DNA of 64,000 nt from Sarcocystis neurona (GCA_000727475.1 KL647288.1:9612055-9676054), one strand, 5' to 3'. Positions 11,601 to 26,600 are shown, counted from the first letter of the stretch. Numbers and translations: made by a program. The notes: generated from the letters alone by a model not told the origin.

Positions 11601-14600
11601 CCTCACCTCGCTGTCAGCACTGTATAAGACGTGGCAGGAGCTGACCATGCGTCATCACCGTAAACGTCTTGTTCATATTCTTCTATTCACGTGGAACTCA
11701 GCGCTGCAGGCGTGCATCCTACCTCGTGCTGCTGTTGCTGCCGCCTTGACAATGTGCCCAAAGAGTCGACGGAAACACCGTCGAAGACTTCTAAGATGTC
11801 TTCTCTCACACGTTCGCGTGTACACGTATGCTTCACTTGCTGATTTCTACGATATACCTGCTCCAGCACCCGGGCGTTGATATGCGTGAACGGTTTGACG
11901 ACTACAGCGAACTTAGTGGCCAACTAACATGGCGGGAAGGGCCAGTTTCACAACAACGCAAATACAATACTGTTTTCGGCAAATACAGTATGTACGTATA
12001 TACATACGGCAAATACATCGTGTATATATATACATATGTGACGTCAGCAAATGCCTTTTGATATTGTGAAGAGGTGGAGAAAAAAGGCGGAGGAAACAGC
12101 TCTCACCGAGCGACAACGTTTCCGCTCTTTGACTCGATTGCTGTCTACCAGGGGCAGGCTTGCGGCGCCAGAGTGCTGACAGCAACGGGAAGGCAGGCGC
12201 TGACCTCCCACTCTCCACCAGCTGTTCAGCTGCACGTGCTGCCGTTGTTGCCTCTACCGACCAGCCCAGCCACATGTCGTCGGCATCTAGAACTTCTTCG
12301 CCTTCGGGCGACAAGGTCCAACTCTCGGCCTTGCGACGTGCTACCACACTGCCTGCTGCGCTTCGATCCTCTGCAGCTGTTGTTCCCTCCACGGCCGCGT
12401 CTCCCGCGGTTGCTGAGGCTCCAGGAGCGCGGTGAGCTGTGTTTCTGCAGAACTCGTAGAGGTTCTTCTCGCCTGGAGGAGGGGGAGCACACCATCCGTA
12501 GCAGCCGCGACCCCTTGCTGCTACTGCACTGCTGCTGCGCGCGTCTGCTACATGTGTCCTCCGGCAGCGTCGCAGATGCAGCCGATGCCATTTTCCCCAG
12601 TAGCCCCGCAGGTGGTTTTCGGACGCAGCTGCGGGTGCAATTCTGTACCTCACGGAATGGCTGCTGGAGCAGCTGCTGCGCGGCACCCAGCCAGGAGGTC
12701 CGTAGTAAGGCGATGCAACGGACGCCTGCGCGCGGCTGCTGCATCCTCTGTACTTCGAAGCGACAAATGCTCGGCTCCGCAGACGGGAAGACGGGCAGCT
12801 TTCATCTGCGGCGGCCGGCGAGTACGCAGGCAGCCCAGACACAGCCGCGCACCGACGATCGAGCATCCGCAGCAGCGTGTACGTGCTTCGCGCCGCACGC
12901 TCCGACCAGCAGCTGCAACAAAGGACAACCGGGTCGACCACAGCAGCAGCGCTGAAACGACATCTGTCACAGACTGAGCTTGAGCACGGGGCTGCAGCAC
13001 TAGAATGTTAGACGCCCAAAGGAATTCCGCTTATGCTGTTCACGTCCCTCAGGGCGTCTTTGGGTGTGTCACTCTGCCTGTTGCCACAGACCTTCAAAAA
13101 ATGCGGATGTATCACGCAGTCACACTAATGTGGGGCTGGGATGCTGCAGCAGACGCTTGCCTCACTTCACCTGCGCTCGGAGTTCTTCCGGTGCGTCCTG
13201 CTGGAGTGTCCCACTGCGCGACGTACGAGTGCTGAGGCACTACCGCCCACGTACCGGTGCTTGCTGCTTTGGTGCAACTGCGGCGGATGCTTCCGCTAGC
13301 GTACAGGGGTGGGAAGCCGTGTCAGTCGGCTGCTGCAACCTGCCTAAACATGGGTCAACTCCCCGCCGGCCTTCGTGCGTCTTTGGCTCTGCGCGACCAA
13401 GCTGGTGGGCTGCTGGTGGCGCTCTGCGTTCACTTGTCACTGGGCGAGGTCTTCTTCTGTTTTCTCTCTGCAGGCATTCCGTTCCTATGCTGCTACTACT
13501 TCATATCGTGTCCGACTAACGGCTCGTATGCGCGGCCACGTGTTTACAAAGCTTGTGTCGCCTTCTTAGTAGTAGTAGTAGTAGTAATAGTAGTCGATCG
13601 TTCTTCAGACGATCTACTGGTGGCCGTCTCCAGACTTACATGCCCTCCACACTGGCGGCGACGAGTACAGCGGCAACGTGTTCTGCGACCACGCGGGACA
13701 GCTGCAGCACTGCTCTTCCGTTCTCAATCCTAGCGCCACCAAGCAGCAACCGCAGGCCTTGCTGTCCGTAATGCACGAGCGTGCTACTGCTGCTGCCGTC
13801 TCCCGCGGCGCTGCCAATCCCACTGCGAAGTCTGGGCTGCTGGCGCTGCGTCGCCCCCGTCGCCGTGCCGGGCGTGCGTCGCTGCTGCTGGAGCAGACGT
13901 CGCTGCAGCTGCTGCTGCCACTGCTGCAGGGGCGCTGTCAACAACAGCTGCACGGCCCCTTTCAAGTGTCTGCTGCCCGCTCCCAGAACGTCTCGCACGG
14001 GAGACAGGCTTTGCAAGCACTTCATCATGAGCGCCCTGTGGAAGCGCAGCAAAAACCGCAACGGGTCTCCCTCCGGGACTTGTCCATATAGAACACAAAC
14101 AGCTGCAACAGGAGCAGCGCGAGGACGCGAGGCAGCGGCACGGGCAGCCGCAAAACGAAAGCAGCGAGACAGTCTCAGCGCAATAGAAGCGGGCCAATCC
14201 AAGACCACGTGGTCCCCCAACAACACGTCCTACGAGCGACAGCGCCCAACACCCAGGAGCAAGATCACCCCACTTACACCAGCAGCAAGAGCACAAGACG
14301 GGTCGGCTTATCAGTAAAGCACGTGTACAGTAGAGGACACACAGAGGACTCACCTGTTGAGATCCCTTCCCCAAGCAGCAAGAAGGTCTTCGAGAACTGA
14401 CTCTATTCCTGGCACGTCGTGGAAGGCTTTACTCGAGAGTCTTATCTGCACTCCCTCAACGCTGCATTCCACAGTAACAAAGGCAGCACCAACGGACGAC
14501 GAGCTGTGAACTGAATAAGAAGCAACACCTCCGTACACGAAGCGCATCCGAGAAGCAGTAACCGGCAGTGGTCGCGCTACGTCGCTCTCTACTCGCCACT

Positions 14601-17600
14601 CAGTGAGACCGGTAAGCCAGCGCTACTAGGAAGCGGCTGTGAACAAATAGCTGGAGCGCGAGCAGACACCAGCGATCCGGAGTTGGCAGCACACAGCCAA
14701 CGCCTGTCAGCGCTGCGCAGCTCTCAGGTGATGCAGTCGTAATCTCTCAGTGCCGGAGAGCCCAGAATATCACCCGCAGCACGGCACTGATACAACAGCA
14801 ACAACCCTGCTACACGCCCTGGTCACAGCCGGCAGCAGAGCAGCAGGAGACGGAAGTAGAACGCGGCAACAGCGGCTCCCGACATACATAACAGCATCAC
14901 AGACTGACACCGTTAATAGGGGAGCGACTACCGTGAACCAGCTGCAGCACTCTGCAATGTTGGGCAGAAAGGGCATTCGAGGCAGCATCGGAGGGAGCCT
15001 CGTCAGAAGAGGCAGACGGAGCGACAGCAGCTGGACAACACTACCTGCGTAGCCCAGGCACTCACCGGCAGAAGCAGGCGAGAAGATTGAGGACTTCCCG
15101 AAGTCTCCCGCTGCACAACCGCGTCGCGTCGAAGCGTCGCGGCTGATAATCCACCCGCAGCACAATGGCACTAACTTCAAACGACCGAATGAATATCGGC
15201 CGCCGCTGCTGCTGCGGCGAACGCAGGTGCTGTTGCTGCAAAGGCTGCTGCTGTCGCTGGTCTTGCTGCTGTCGCTGGTCTTGCTGCTGCCGAAATTTTA
15301 CCCGCTGGTGGAGCGGTGGCGGGGATACACGCGGCGCCAGGCCATCAAAGACTGAGAAGTCGCTCGCATCACGGCACCTGGTCCGAACTTGCGAACACAG
15401 ATGCCTGCTGCTGCTAATGGAATTCGAGTGCGTGGAAACTCGCTGTTCTTCTTCTTCAGGATCCTCGAGAAGACGCGGCTGCAGCGTGGCGTCACGAACA
15501 AAGCAGCAGAGACTGCAGACCCTGAGTGAGCGGTCCATAAGCTGACGTGTGAAGCTGCAGCCGCAGTAGCGGCAGGCGGGTGCTCCCACTGGTGGATCTG
15601 CTCTATTGCCGTTGCAGCTCTTACAGTAGGAAAGATCTCTGGGAGTTTTGGGTGCCCCACTTAGGCTGACGCAACAGCAGCAGCACGTCGATGAGCAGCA
15701 CACTCCTAGCGTTGGTGCCGATCGTAAAGACAGCGAGACGCGTAGTGCTTCTCCGTCCCACGCTTCTTGCTCGTCTTGCAAGCCAACAGGACCGTGCACG
15801 TGCAGCTTGTCGTCGGCTGCAGAACAAAGGTAGCGCCACACGGAAGCATTTTCTCCTTCAGGTATAGCAGCAGCTGACGTGGAGGCTCCTTGCAAGCTGC
15901 GCTCGTCCGCTGCAGGCAGCAGACGAGTAAAGCTCTGTTGCTCCATTGTTGCCGCGAGGCTGCTATGAGGCTTCACATGCAACACCTGCTCTACTCTGAG
16001 GGGTCCGGCAGCATCAGGGGATTTAAAGAGCGCTTCTCCTTCGGGCGCTGCTGGCCCTCCTGCTGCAGACGCTGCAGTTGACTTGGACATTACAGCAGTT
16101 CCGGAAGCATGTCCTGCACCTGTCGCTTTTGCTGCAGGTTTTGGTTCTCCATGTCTGCTCTTGCGGGCTTCTTCTTCGTGGAATGCGGAAGGCAGTAGCA
16201 GGCGGCCACCTATTCCGCTGCAAGCCATGAGCAGCTCCTCAAGAAGCTGCTGCAGCGCGTCCAGCGTTTCCTGATGAAGCGTCAGGGCAAGCGGCAACAC
16301 ACACAACTGAGCGGCGTATTCCTTTGACACGTCTTCCGTTTTCTCTCCCCCGGTGCTGCCGCTCCCGCGCGTGGCTCTTACTCCTTCTCCTTGCTGTCTC
16401 GGGACTTGCTGCGGCTGTTGTTGCTCTACCAGCCGCTGTTGGTGCTGCCGGGGCCCCTCCGCTCGTGCCTGCTTCCACTTCAACTGTTCGTTCTCCTGCT
16501 GGCCGCGCGGCTGTCTGTGCTTCGCCTGCGGTTGCTGCGGCTGAGACTGTCGCTGCTGCTGTGCTCCGCATTGAGGAGCGTCGAACTTCGACCGTCCTGG
16601 ATGTCCGTCGCGGACCTGTGTGTCAAGTGCGGCTCCAATGGAGTATTCTTGAGCAGCAAATCGCACGAGTGGCGGCGCTGTTCGAGCACTCGTAGCAAGC
16701 CTCCGCTCAGCAGCGGCCGCGTGTCGTGGCTGCACTTTTCGCTGCTGCAGCTGCTGCCTTCCTGGCGTCGCCTGGTGCTGCGGCTCCCCCTCTTGATGGG
16801 GCTGCTGCCGCTGCAAGAGGTAAGCAAAGAAAGATCCTGGCACGCAGTCTCGCACGCAGATGTCGCTTGCATGCAGCGAGAGCAGCCGTACCAGTCCACC
16901 CAAGCACGAACAGGGAGATGCTGCAGCACCTTGAACTGCTGTCCCTTTTACCTCCCACGGCGAAACCACCTGTGGAAAGCCTTCTGTCGCTCCCGCCGTT
17001 GCCATGCGCGCGCCGCAGCTTGCCGTCCTCGACTCTATTATAGGCAGCTCGGAGAAAGATACAGCCTCGGCGACCCCATAGTGACGGTGACGTCTTATCC
17101 GTAGTGCTCCTGGGGCACGCGCTGTGCCTGAAGCGTCTGCGGCGCGGGATGCTGCTGCTGCGCGTGCAACGTCTCTGGAACGGACGTCCCGCCCGAACCC
17201 GTTCTGCACTGCTTTCTCTCCTGCTGCTGTCTCTTCGGTGGACGTCGCTGCTCCCAATTTCGTTACGACGTGTGGTTTCTGCAAGGTACCCGCCGGCAGG
17301 ACGACGGGCGGAGTGGCCTGAAGCGTTCGCCGTCCGTAGACTGCACTCAGCTGCTGCAGCTCTACGACAATCAGCTTCTGCCAACCGCACTTTCTCTGCT
17401 GCCAGCCGCTAACTCTCGTTCTTCTCTGACCGTGTTTTTGTGACCCCTGCTTCCGCGTTCCGCTGAATCTCCGCTCGTGTGCTGCTCCTTGTGGAGCATC
17501 CACTCCTCCTGGCCGTGTTCGAGTGCGCAGGCGGTTCTGGAGGAGAGGAGGACTCAGAGTATCTTGGGGGCCCCAAAGCTGCATCACATTCGCACCGGGT

Positions 17601-20600
17601 CCTGCTTTGTACGCTCTGCTGTCGAGTCTCGTCGTGCCGCCGTCGCGTCTGCTCAAGCTGCCGGCGCGTCTCCTTACGCCGCTGCCGCGCCTCCTTGCAC
17701 TGTGACGAGGACGAGTGTCCGTTACGCGGGAACCTCTGGCTGCAGCGTCGGCTCTCTGCGTTTCTTCCACACTTGAACAAGATTTTGATGAAACGCCTGC
17801 AACATCTGAGGCGTTGATTTTGAGATAGCTGCTGCTGCCTCCGCTTCTACTACTTCTCGAACTCTCACAACGAACCGTACACGGGGCTGTCCGAACAGGA
17901 AAGCGCGCGCCGCACGCGAGTTCCATAGTGAGACGCTGCACCAGAAGCTCTGCTGCAAGATACCAGCCCTGCTGCTGAGCCTTTACTTCTGCATTTTGTG
18001 GAACGGACGTCGAAATTCTTTGAACGGTGTAGCGTGACGGTCCTTCATTCGTCACCTCGGAGCGCCACGCATCTCGCGCAGTGCTTCCCTGGCGGATCCC
18101 AGAACTGCCATGGGTACTCCGTGCTGTTGCTTCCCAGTTCTTCTCGGCTGCTGCCTTCCTTTCTGTCCGCCTTCCACCGAGACATGCCACGCCGACTGCT
18201 CCTCGTGCTGCTGTTTCTCTTGCCACCGCTGCCGCTGCAAGTGAAGCCGCGGTTGTTGCTGCTTGAGCCGCCCCTGCTGCCGGCGCCGACGGTTCTACAG
18301 GCTCTGCGTCGACTGTGCCCGGGCCTTCTTCACGCGCACGCTTCAGCAGCTCTTCCCACGGCCCAGCATTAAGTCCGAGCGGGTCGTCGCTCAGTCTGCT
18401 GCCCGGGGATTCTACGGCTGCTGTGGCGGCGGGTACAGCGACGTCATACTCAGGAGACAGTCGTGTTAGTCGCCTTGATGGTGTGCCTTGCCCTTCACCT
18501 GGGCACGTCTGGTGCTGTTCATACCACTGCTCCTGCTGGTGGTGCTGTTTTTCTTGCTGTCTTTTCGTTCCCCCTTCCTCGCTTTCGTGCAACTGTTGCT
18601 GCTGCACTCCTGGGGCCACTGAGTGAGCACCGCGCCCAGCATTCCAGCTTGTTTTTTGCGTCACTTCAGCAACGCCGCGTGGCTGGCAGCTACGACGCTC
18701 TAGCACCTGCATTTCCCGCTGTTTCCCCACTGCTGTTCCCACCACGGGTCCTTCCACATTCTCGGCAGCAGCTCCTCTGCCCACCGAGATCCTTGAGGCC
18801 GCAGCAGATCTTCCGGCAGCACCACCAGATGCTGACTTAGCAGCGGGCGCGCCACGTCTAGCAGCACTTTGTTCACCAAAAGCGTCTAAACCACTTGTGT
18901 CTCTTGAGGCACCAACTACTATTGTTTTCGAAAAAGCAGATACTTCTCCTTCAGCTACCTCTGTTGAAGCAAAACATGCTGCACCTGTTCCTGTGATGCT
19001 GCTTCCGTTCTGCTCTGATGCTTTCCGGCAAAGTGCTTCGCCACCCTCTTGTGCAGATTCAGGGTGCTGTTGACGTTGCGCCGGCTGCCGGCGTTCCACC
19101 TGCTGCTGTCGTCCTTGCTGCTGCTGCTGCTGCAGAGACAGCGCCAACTGAACCCAGGGCGGGACATCGGAGGGACACAGCGTACGTTTCGCTGCAAGGG
19201 ATTCGGGCTGGGTTTTGGACGCTGCAGGAGCAGGAGCACTCCCCCTCAACCCTACAGGAGCAACGCCTGCATCTCTCCAAGCACCAGCAGCATCTGCAGC
19301 AGGGGGCGAAGCCGCCGTTAGCGAGGGAACATGGTGCGTGTTCCCCTGCAACAGATGCTGTGGAACGGCTACGTAATCTTCTAAAATTGTCGACGGCCGA
19401 GGCACGGAGGGGTCAGCAAAGCCGTCACGTGTCGGAGCAGCACCGGATGTGGCCGTCAGTCCTGAACAGAGCGTACACGGCCCGCCGCTGTCGTGCGCCT
19501 CCTGCCATGTTGGAATGCTCGTACAGCCGTGCCACAACGGCCTCGTCGCCGACGGATTGACCCGTGTCCCGCCGAACGCTGGGGCAGCTGCTTGCGGGTA
19601 CCCGTCACTTCTGCAGCAGTCCACACGGGCCGCTACTTCGCTTGGCACAGCTACTGCAGCCGTTACTCGTGTCCTTGCCGCACTCGCCGCCGTCGTTCGT
19701 GCACCCCCTGCTCGTAGTACTCCTCCCGGTGTATCGGGCTCTCGTGTTCTGCCGGAGGTCACCACTCTTGCAGATGCTCCTGTGCCGTATGCAGCTGCCG
19801 TTGCACTACTACACCGACTCAAAGCGCCAGTCTCCGCGCCTGCTCCGCGGGCACCGGCTGCCACGGACGACGCAGCAGCTGTCAGATCACCGACGCTTGC
19901 AGCCTGGGCACCGGCTGCCACGGACGACGCAGCACCTGTCAGATCACCGACGCTTGCAGCCTTGACACTGGAAATCTCACGCGTCACCGCCACGGAAACC
20001 GCAACGTGTTGTGTCTGCGTGCGGTGGCTTGCTGTAGAAGCCCCCTGCTGCAATTTCGTCTGTCCACTACACAAAGCGTGCAGCAGCCGCGGTGCTCCAA
20101 CGGTGGCCCCAGAAGCGGCAGTCTGGTCACACCTGTAACCGAAGGCATCGAGTTGCACATCTGAAAAAAGATTTTCCGAGCTGTCGTCGTTCCAAGCCAA
20201 GTCCTTCTCCTCCGGCTCTTCCTCCTTCAACACGTCGTCCTCCTGCTGCAGTTCCTGTTGCTGCTTCAGGGGCTCGGCGTGCAGCTGCTGCTGATACGCC
20301 ACCGGCCGACACTTGCGAGGAGGCGCCACGCCCAACGCGACGCCGTTCGCAGAGGCACTCGTCCCAGCACAGAGCGTCTTGCTGCATTTAGCTGCAGCAG
20401 CCGTTTTCATCTCTTTTGCTTCCTCCAAAGAAGCTGAACTGCCTCGCAGAGAAAACACTTTGACAACAGAACCTGGCCGAGATGTCTGCAAGCCGGAGCC
20501 TGCCGCTGCTGCTCCTGACACTCCTGCTGCGAGGTCGCTACGAGCCGCACGAGTCACTGGAGTACGCAGCCACGTGCTGGAGCGTCTCCCACTGCGGCCA

Positions 20601-23600
20601 TGGAGCACAAGCAGCAGTTGTTGGTGCTCGAGACTTCCTGGTTGGAGCTGCTGCAGCACGCGGCGCAAGTTCCACTGCTCGTATATCCCTGTCGGGCAGA
20701 GCGGCCAACAGAGACATCTGCTCAAGCAGTACGCCTGTTGCAAGGCAAAAAGCAGCTGTCTATGCTGCTCGCGGACGGTAGTAGTAACACTCACATACTC
20801 TCGAAACACAGCTAACAGATCCAAGGGCACCTGGAGCAGACAGTGAAAGCTGTCAGGGCAGAGTGTCAAGTCCACGGATCCTATACGAAGCTGTACACCC
20901 GTCATCGGTGGTTGCTGCCTCTCCTGTTGATACTGGAGTGCCTTCGGTTGCTGCTGCGGCTGCTGAGCGCACTGCGCGCGCTGTTGCTTCCACTGAAGAG
21001 CGCGCTGCGGCTGCTGTTGCTGCAGACACACCGGTTGCAGCAGTTGCTGTTCGGCTTCCTCACGTTGCTGCTCATGCCCGGCATGCTTGAAGGCGAACTG
21101 AGCTCCTCCCAAACGCAGGACCGTTGCGAACCCAAAGACCTTTTTCAAAACAGGAGCAACAGCAGCACTTCTTACAACAAAGGCCGGGATTTTACGGTGC
21201 CGCTCTTCATCGTAAATCGTCTCTTGGTGGGTCTCCGGATAGTGGTCTTCCCGCCACTCGCATTGGTGATTCATTCCCCACTGTTGCTGTGTGCGTGTGC
21301 GGTCGCGCTCAGACCGCTGCAGTTGCTGCGACACCTGCATGTTTCGTGCCTGTGGTTGTCTCCCGGAGTGTTGCACAAGGGCCCCCTGCTGCCAGCAATC
21401 AGCATACTCTTCTTCCCATCGATGCCACTGCTGCTGCTGCCAGTGCTGTGCAACCTGCTGCCAGTGAGTTGGCTGCAACAGCTCCTGCTGCTCCAGCTGA
21501 GCCTGAAGCTGGTCTCGCTCTTGACACCTTTCGCATCTATGATGTGAAGGATGGTGGGTGTCCGTACCCTGGTTCCAGGGACTCTGCGGTTGCCCTTGGT
21601 GCGCGGAAGGGAGAGGCGGAGGGCTCCATGCCGCTTCCGGAGAGGAAGTTGCTGTAGGTGGCATTGCCCCGCGGAGTACTTCAGTGGGCCTCTCAGCAGC
21701 ACCCTGAGCAACACAGTGGATATACGGAACATTTTTAAAAGGCAACCGACGGGAAAGGAGTGACGCAGAAGGAGGCGGAATGCTGCTGAGCAGTTTGAGC
21801 GCCGCTGCTGCTTTGGCAGGATCACTCTCTTGCATCGTCCCTTGCTGTTGCTGCGATCCTCTGCCGGAACAGGCCGCAAGTGACTCTGGGTCACACTCAG
21901 ATGCCTTTGGCGTTCCTGCAGTTGCCGGCGTTCCCACGTACAGCGCACTTCCGTCTTCCAAAAGCATCAGCCTCAGCTGCTGCAGTCTTCCGTGCACCAC
22001 ACACGTTCGCAAGTGGCCCACGCCAGCGCATACGGAAGCAGCATTTGTTTCCTCTACTTCACGGCCTCCTCCCGCTGACGTGTGCGCGCACTCTGCTGCT
22101 GGCTGCTGCAGCCGACAAACGTCTGTGCGCGCCGCATCGCCACCTACAGCAGGGCTAGCAGCGGCGGCGGAAGCACGCGCAGCAGCTCCGGTGAAGCGGG
22201 TACATTCAGACGCAGTCGGCGGAGCAGGAGAACTTGCAACGTAGCCCGACTCTGGCGCAGCACTAGCCGCACCGTGTTGAGCAACTGCAACAGAAGTGCC
22301 GAGACTATCTCGATCAACAGTCGCACTGGAGTCACCTGCCACAGCAGCGACGCTGCTTAAAGCAGGGCGTGCAGCAGTACCAGCTGCAGGGAAGCACGCG
22401 CGTGCTAAGGCTGTCTGCACCTCTAGAACAGCAATCCACTCTGCGGGGCTCGGCAGGAGAAGTACGGACTCGCTATCCGCCCAGGTTGATCCACGTTTAT
22501 TACGTAAAAAAAGTGAAGATTCACTTTTGCGGCAGCTACTTGAGGTGCTGCTGCGGTCTCCGCTCCTGCTGCTGTTGCTCTTCCTGCGCCGCCTGGTATC
22601 AGAACTATACGTATTTCCGCAGTCGTTCCTGCTGCATCTCCTGCTGCTTCCTCTGCTACTGCCCGCAAGGCTGCTGCTGAGGCTTTCGCTTTGGTGGCTG
22701 CTCATACGTTCACCAGACTCTGCGGCTGGCATAGACGTCTGCCCCACTGGTGAAGGAAACTCTTGCAGCACAGCTCGGCCTGCCGCGGCCGTGGCTGCTG
22801 CAGTTGAGGGATTCTGCAAGCAGTGCTTGCACAGGTACCGCGGAGACATCGGCAGAAAACCGGATGTATATTGACCACATCGCGTTTCAGCTGAGGCACT
22901 ACCACGCAGTTTAACTCCACCCAGTGCTGAGTCATCCTTATACCATCCTGGCTGGTGGTGCTGCCGCTGATGCTGGCGCTGTCGCGGCTGCTGCCGATGT
23001 TCCTGGTGCTCGCGCGGTTGCTGCTGCTGGTGCTGCAGCTGCTGCTGCTGCTGTCGGTGCTGCTGTAGGTGCTGCTGCATCACCAGTTGTTGCGTTCCGC
23101 GGTGGGTCGAGAGATGAGCAGGCGGCCGCGGCAGTACCAGCAACGACCGCACCACTTGAAGTGACACCAGAAAGCCGGGGGATGGCGAGCACTGTGTACG
23201 AGCGAAAGAGACAGGCGCACTGGTGCTGCTGCTGCTGTTTGGTACAGACACGCTGGAGCGCTCGGTTTCCTCAGTCTCACCCTGCGGTCTGTCCTCACGG
23301 GGGGAAATATCACGACGCAAGTTTGCAGCAGAACCACACACAGACAGCTTCTGTTGCAGTCGCTGCTGGTGGTGCAGCTGCTTGTGCTGGTGGGGGAGGA
23401 GCCGCAGGAGCGTCAGCAAGGACAGAAGCACGTTTGCACCCTCAGCAGCGACCAGCACATCGGCCACTGCTGCCAGCCAGCCAACTGCGGCCTCCATCGT
23501 GTCCACCCTGAGGGTAACGTGTCGGTTCCCTGTGTGTGCGGCAGCTGCCTCTGCTGCTGCAGCAGTCGATGCAGTTTTCGATGTTGCGGGCGCCTCTCCT

Positions 23601-26600
23601 GCGTTGCTGTCGATTCGCCCGTCAGGGCCTGCAATACTTGCGTCTCCTTGCCAAAGGTCCAGCACGTGCCCTCGCAGTCTGAGACAAACACATGTGTGTC
23701 GCTTAAGAAGCGTGGTGAAGCCCAGCACTCCTCTTGCTGCTTCGTACGACGATTTCCCTTCATTTCCTCCACCTGCTTTGATGCGCCCTCGTGGACTGCT
23801 CCCGTTCATTCTCGGCAGCCAATCAAAACCAGCACCCGCAGCAGCTGTAGGATCTGCTACTGCGGCAGCTCCGTCACTGACGGAGCAACACGTAGTGTAA
23901 TAATCCGCACCCTGGTGCTCGACGTCAGGCGCGAACCGTCTCCTGCAGCTGCTTCGAGCCTGCCAGGTGCTCCCCTTTGTCCCCATTTGCTGCACCTGCT
24001 CACTCGCGCGTGGGTGCCGCCGTCTTCGTTGTCTTGCCTGTTGCTCGCTCTGCCGCTCTTCGAGGGATGGACTGGACCGCTCCGGCTCCTGTGGCAGCTG
24101 GTGCTGTTGTCCTTTGTAGGGCTGCTGCTGCTCATCCTCATCAAATGCATCCTTGCAGCAGTGCTGCTGCTGCGGGGGCTGCCGCTTCTGAGACGCCAGT
24201 GCCGCAGGCATCTGCAGCGTCCCTGCAACTGCTTGACGGAGAAGGCGCCTCTTGCTGCGCACTCCGCGGTCAGGCGAAACACCAGCAGCAGGTTCACGGT
24301 GCTGCTTCGGCGACGGCTGCGCACGTCGGAAGGGACTCGCCTCTTTGGTAGGCGAACCCAGCAGGAAAGGCGTCCCAGTGAAGTCGGACAGTGCGCCAGC
24401 TCCCGGGCATTCGGCTGATGCACCAGGACACGCGGTCCCATGCTGGAACGCAGCAGGAGGTGCTGCACACGGATAGGCAGAAGGAGGAAAAGCATCAGCT
24501 GCAGATGTCCCACGTAACGAAGCAGCAGACAAAGAAGCAAAGCCGTCAGGTTCTGCAGCGGCGGCAGCAGCTCGTCCTGGTGCGTCAGTACTGCCGCGGC
24601 GTGACGCACTCGGTGCTCCTACAAGAGCTTTCGCATTCTGATACAGCGCCGCCCTCCACGTGTAAACCAAGGGCATTTCATTGGCAAACACCGCCACGCT
24701 TCCGAGTGACAAATCGAGCTGCACCCTTTTGACCACTGCCGCAGCTCCAGGCAGCGTAACAGAAAACACCGGTTTCTGCTGCACTGTGCTTGCTACAGTG
24801 ACGGCGTTCTCCGTTCTTTCCAGGCCCCGCTGCTTTCTGAGATATATTCTCTGTCCTTGCACTGGAGCCTGGAAGTCTTCTGTTTCCCTGTACGAAGTTT
24901 TCCCGTCTGCGTTTTCGCTGCCGCTGCTGCGGCCGGTGGTGGCGAGACAGGCAGGTGGTGCTGCCGTCAGCCGCAAAGACAGCCTGCCCAGCTCCAGTCT
25001 CAACCGCCTTCCCGTCGTTGTAGCTGGCGAAGAAGCGGCCTCTGCGAGCAGCAGCAGCTGCTTCTCCAATGTAGCGGTAGCCACAGCAGCAGGAGACAGT
25101 CTTTCGACAGCAACTGCTGATGCGCGCTGCATCTGCTCCGCCGCAGCAAGCATCAGTAACAGCAGCTGCGACATCTCTGTTACATCAAGCATGCACGAAC
25201 ACTCGAGTGCAGCAGCATCAACGACGAAATGGAGTTTGTAAAGTCGCCGTTGCTGACTTGTGTGCTGTCTCGCTAAGCAGCCTTCTTCAGTCGAGCTGGG
25301 AGCACTCGGCTGCTGCTTTCGTCGGTTCGTGATGTGCTGTCGCTGATACAGCTCCTCGTGCTTACCACCCACGCGGTGTCGCTGCTCCAACTGCTGTTGC
25401 CGCTGACTTGCTTTCTGGCGACATCGGTTGCCTTGTCGCTGCTTGGGGTGCGAGCGTCGCTGCAGCTGCTGCTGCAGTTGCATGCACACATGAAGCAGTC
25501 GAGCCGCCAGGTAGCCAGCAGCAGACGCGTCGACGAGCCCGCATGCAAGTGGCATATTCACGACAGTCTCAAGCACCTCATCGTTTTCCAGAAGAGTTCC
25601 ACGGTGGCGGGCACAGCCCCTGCGGCCGCAGTCCCTGCGGCCACAGAGGCCGTCGAACGAAGCGCAGCCCACGTCGAAGCAGGCCGGCAACTGTTTCACG
25701 TAGTTGCCCCACTCCGCACAGCACCTACAGTGTTGCTGTTGTTGTTGTTGTTGACAGAGAGGATGCCGATCTACGCACGGCTGCAGCGGCCACACGCGTG
25801 ACTGGTGCTGGCCCGCGCCGGGCTGCTGCTGCTGCTGCCGCTGCGAGGGACGTTGAGACTGCAGAGATTGCTCTACGATGGTGCAGCCTTTTAGCGTGGC
25901 CGGCAGCTGATCGGCTTCCTGCTGCTGAACATCTGCGTCTCGCCCCTTCAGACATCGCCGGTGAGCGCAGGAGCCCCCAGCGCCTAGCCTGCAGCGCACG
26001 CCTTCCTCCCCATCTTCTTGGCACCTCTGTGACTCTTGCAAGGTTTTTTGAACGTCGTCTGCGACAGTGGCGCGCGCCAGCGTGTATCCTTTTTCTGCCG
26101 ACGTCGGCCGGTGCTGCTGCGGCGGGTGATAGCCGCGGGAGTGCTGCAGCTGCTGTAGCCCACACGAGGTCCCCCAGCACTCCTCATTTTCCAAGTCCCC
26201 ACGTCCCTGGCGCCGACAGGTACACTGCGGCCGTGTGTGCACGCCTTCCGAGGAACAGGAGAGCTCGTGCTGTTGGTGTTGCTGTTGCTCAAAACGCCGC
26301 TGGTGCACCTGACGATGGTGTGGCAAGAAGGGCTGCGCCTGCAGTTGCTGTCGTCGCACGTAGGAGTGCTGCTGGGAAGGCTGCTGCAGCATGAACGGCT
26401 GGTGGACTGAGAGGCGCTGTCGTAGAAGGGACTGCTGCTGCATGTGAGAACGCCCTTTCGACGAGCCCATAGATGCCGTTCGCACACTGGGTGACATTAC
26501 CCAACCGGACTGAAACGACCTGCAGAAGGACGAAGCTGGCGAAAAGTCGCAGAAGCCCGTCTCCCTCCTCCATTCCCCGCTATGGCTCCTGCTGCGACGC

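Noticed and set aside
13636..13638. Stop codon here as the end of the ATG2-like gene
   Set aside because: ATG2 tail motifs continue in further minus-strand exons down to 8520, so this stop must be spliced out.
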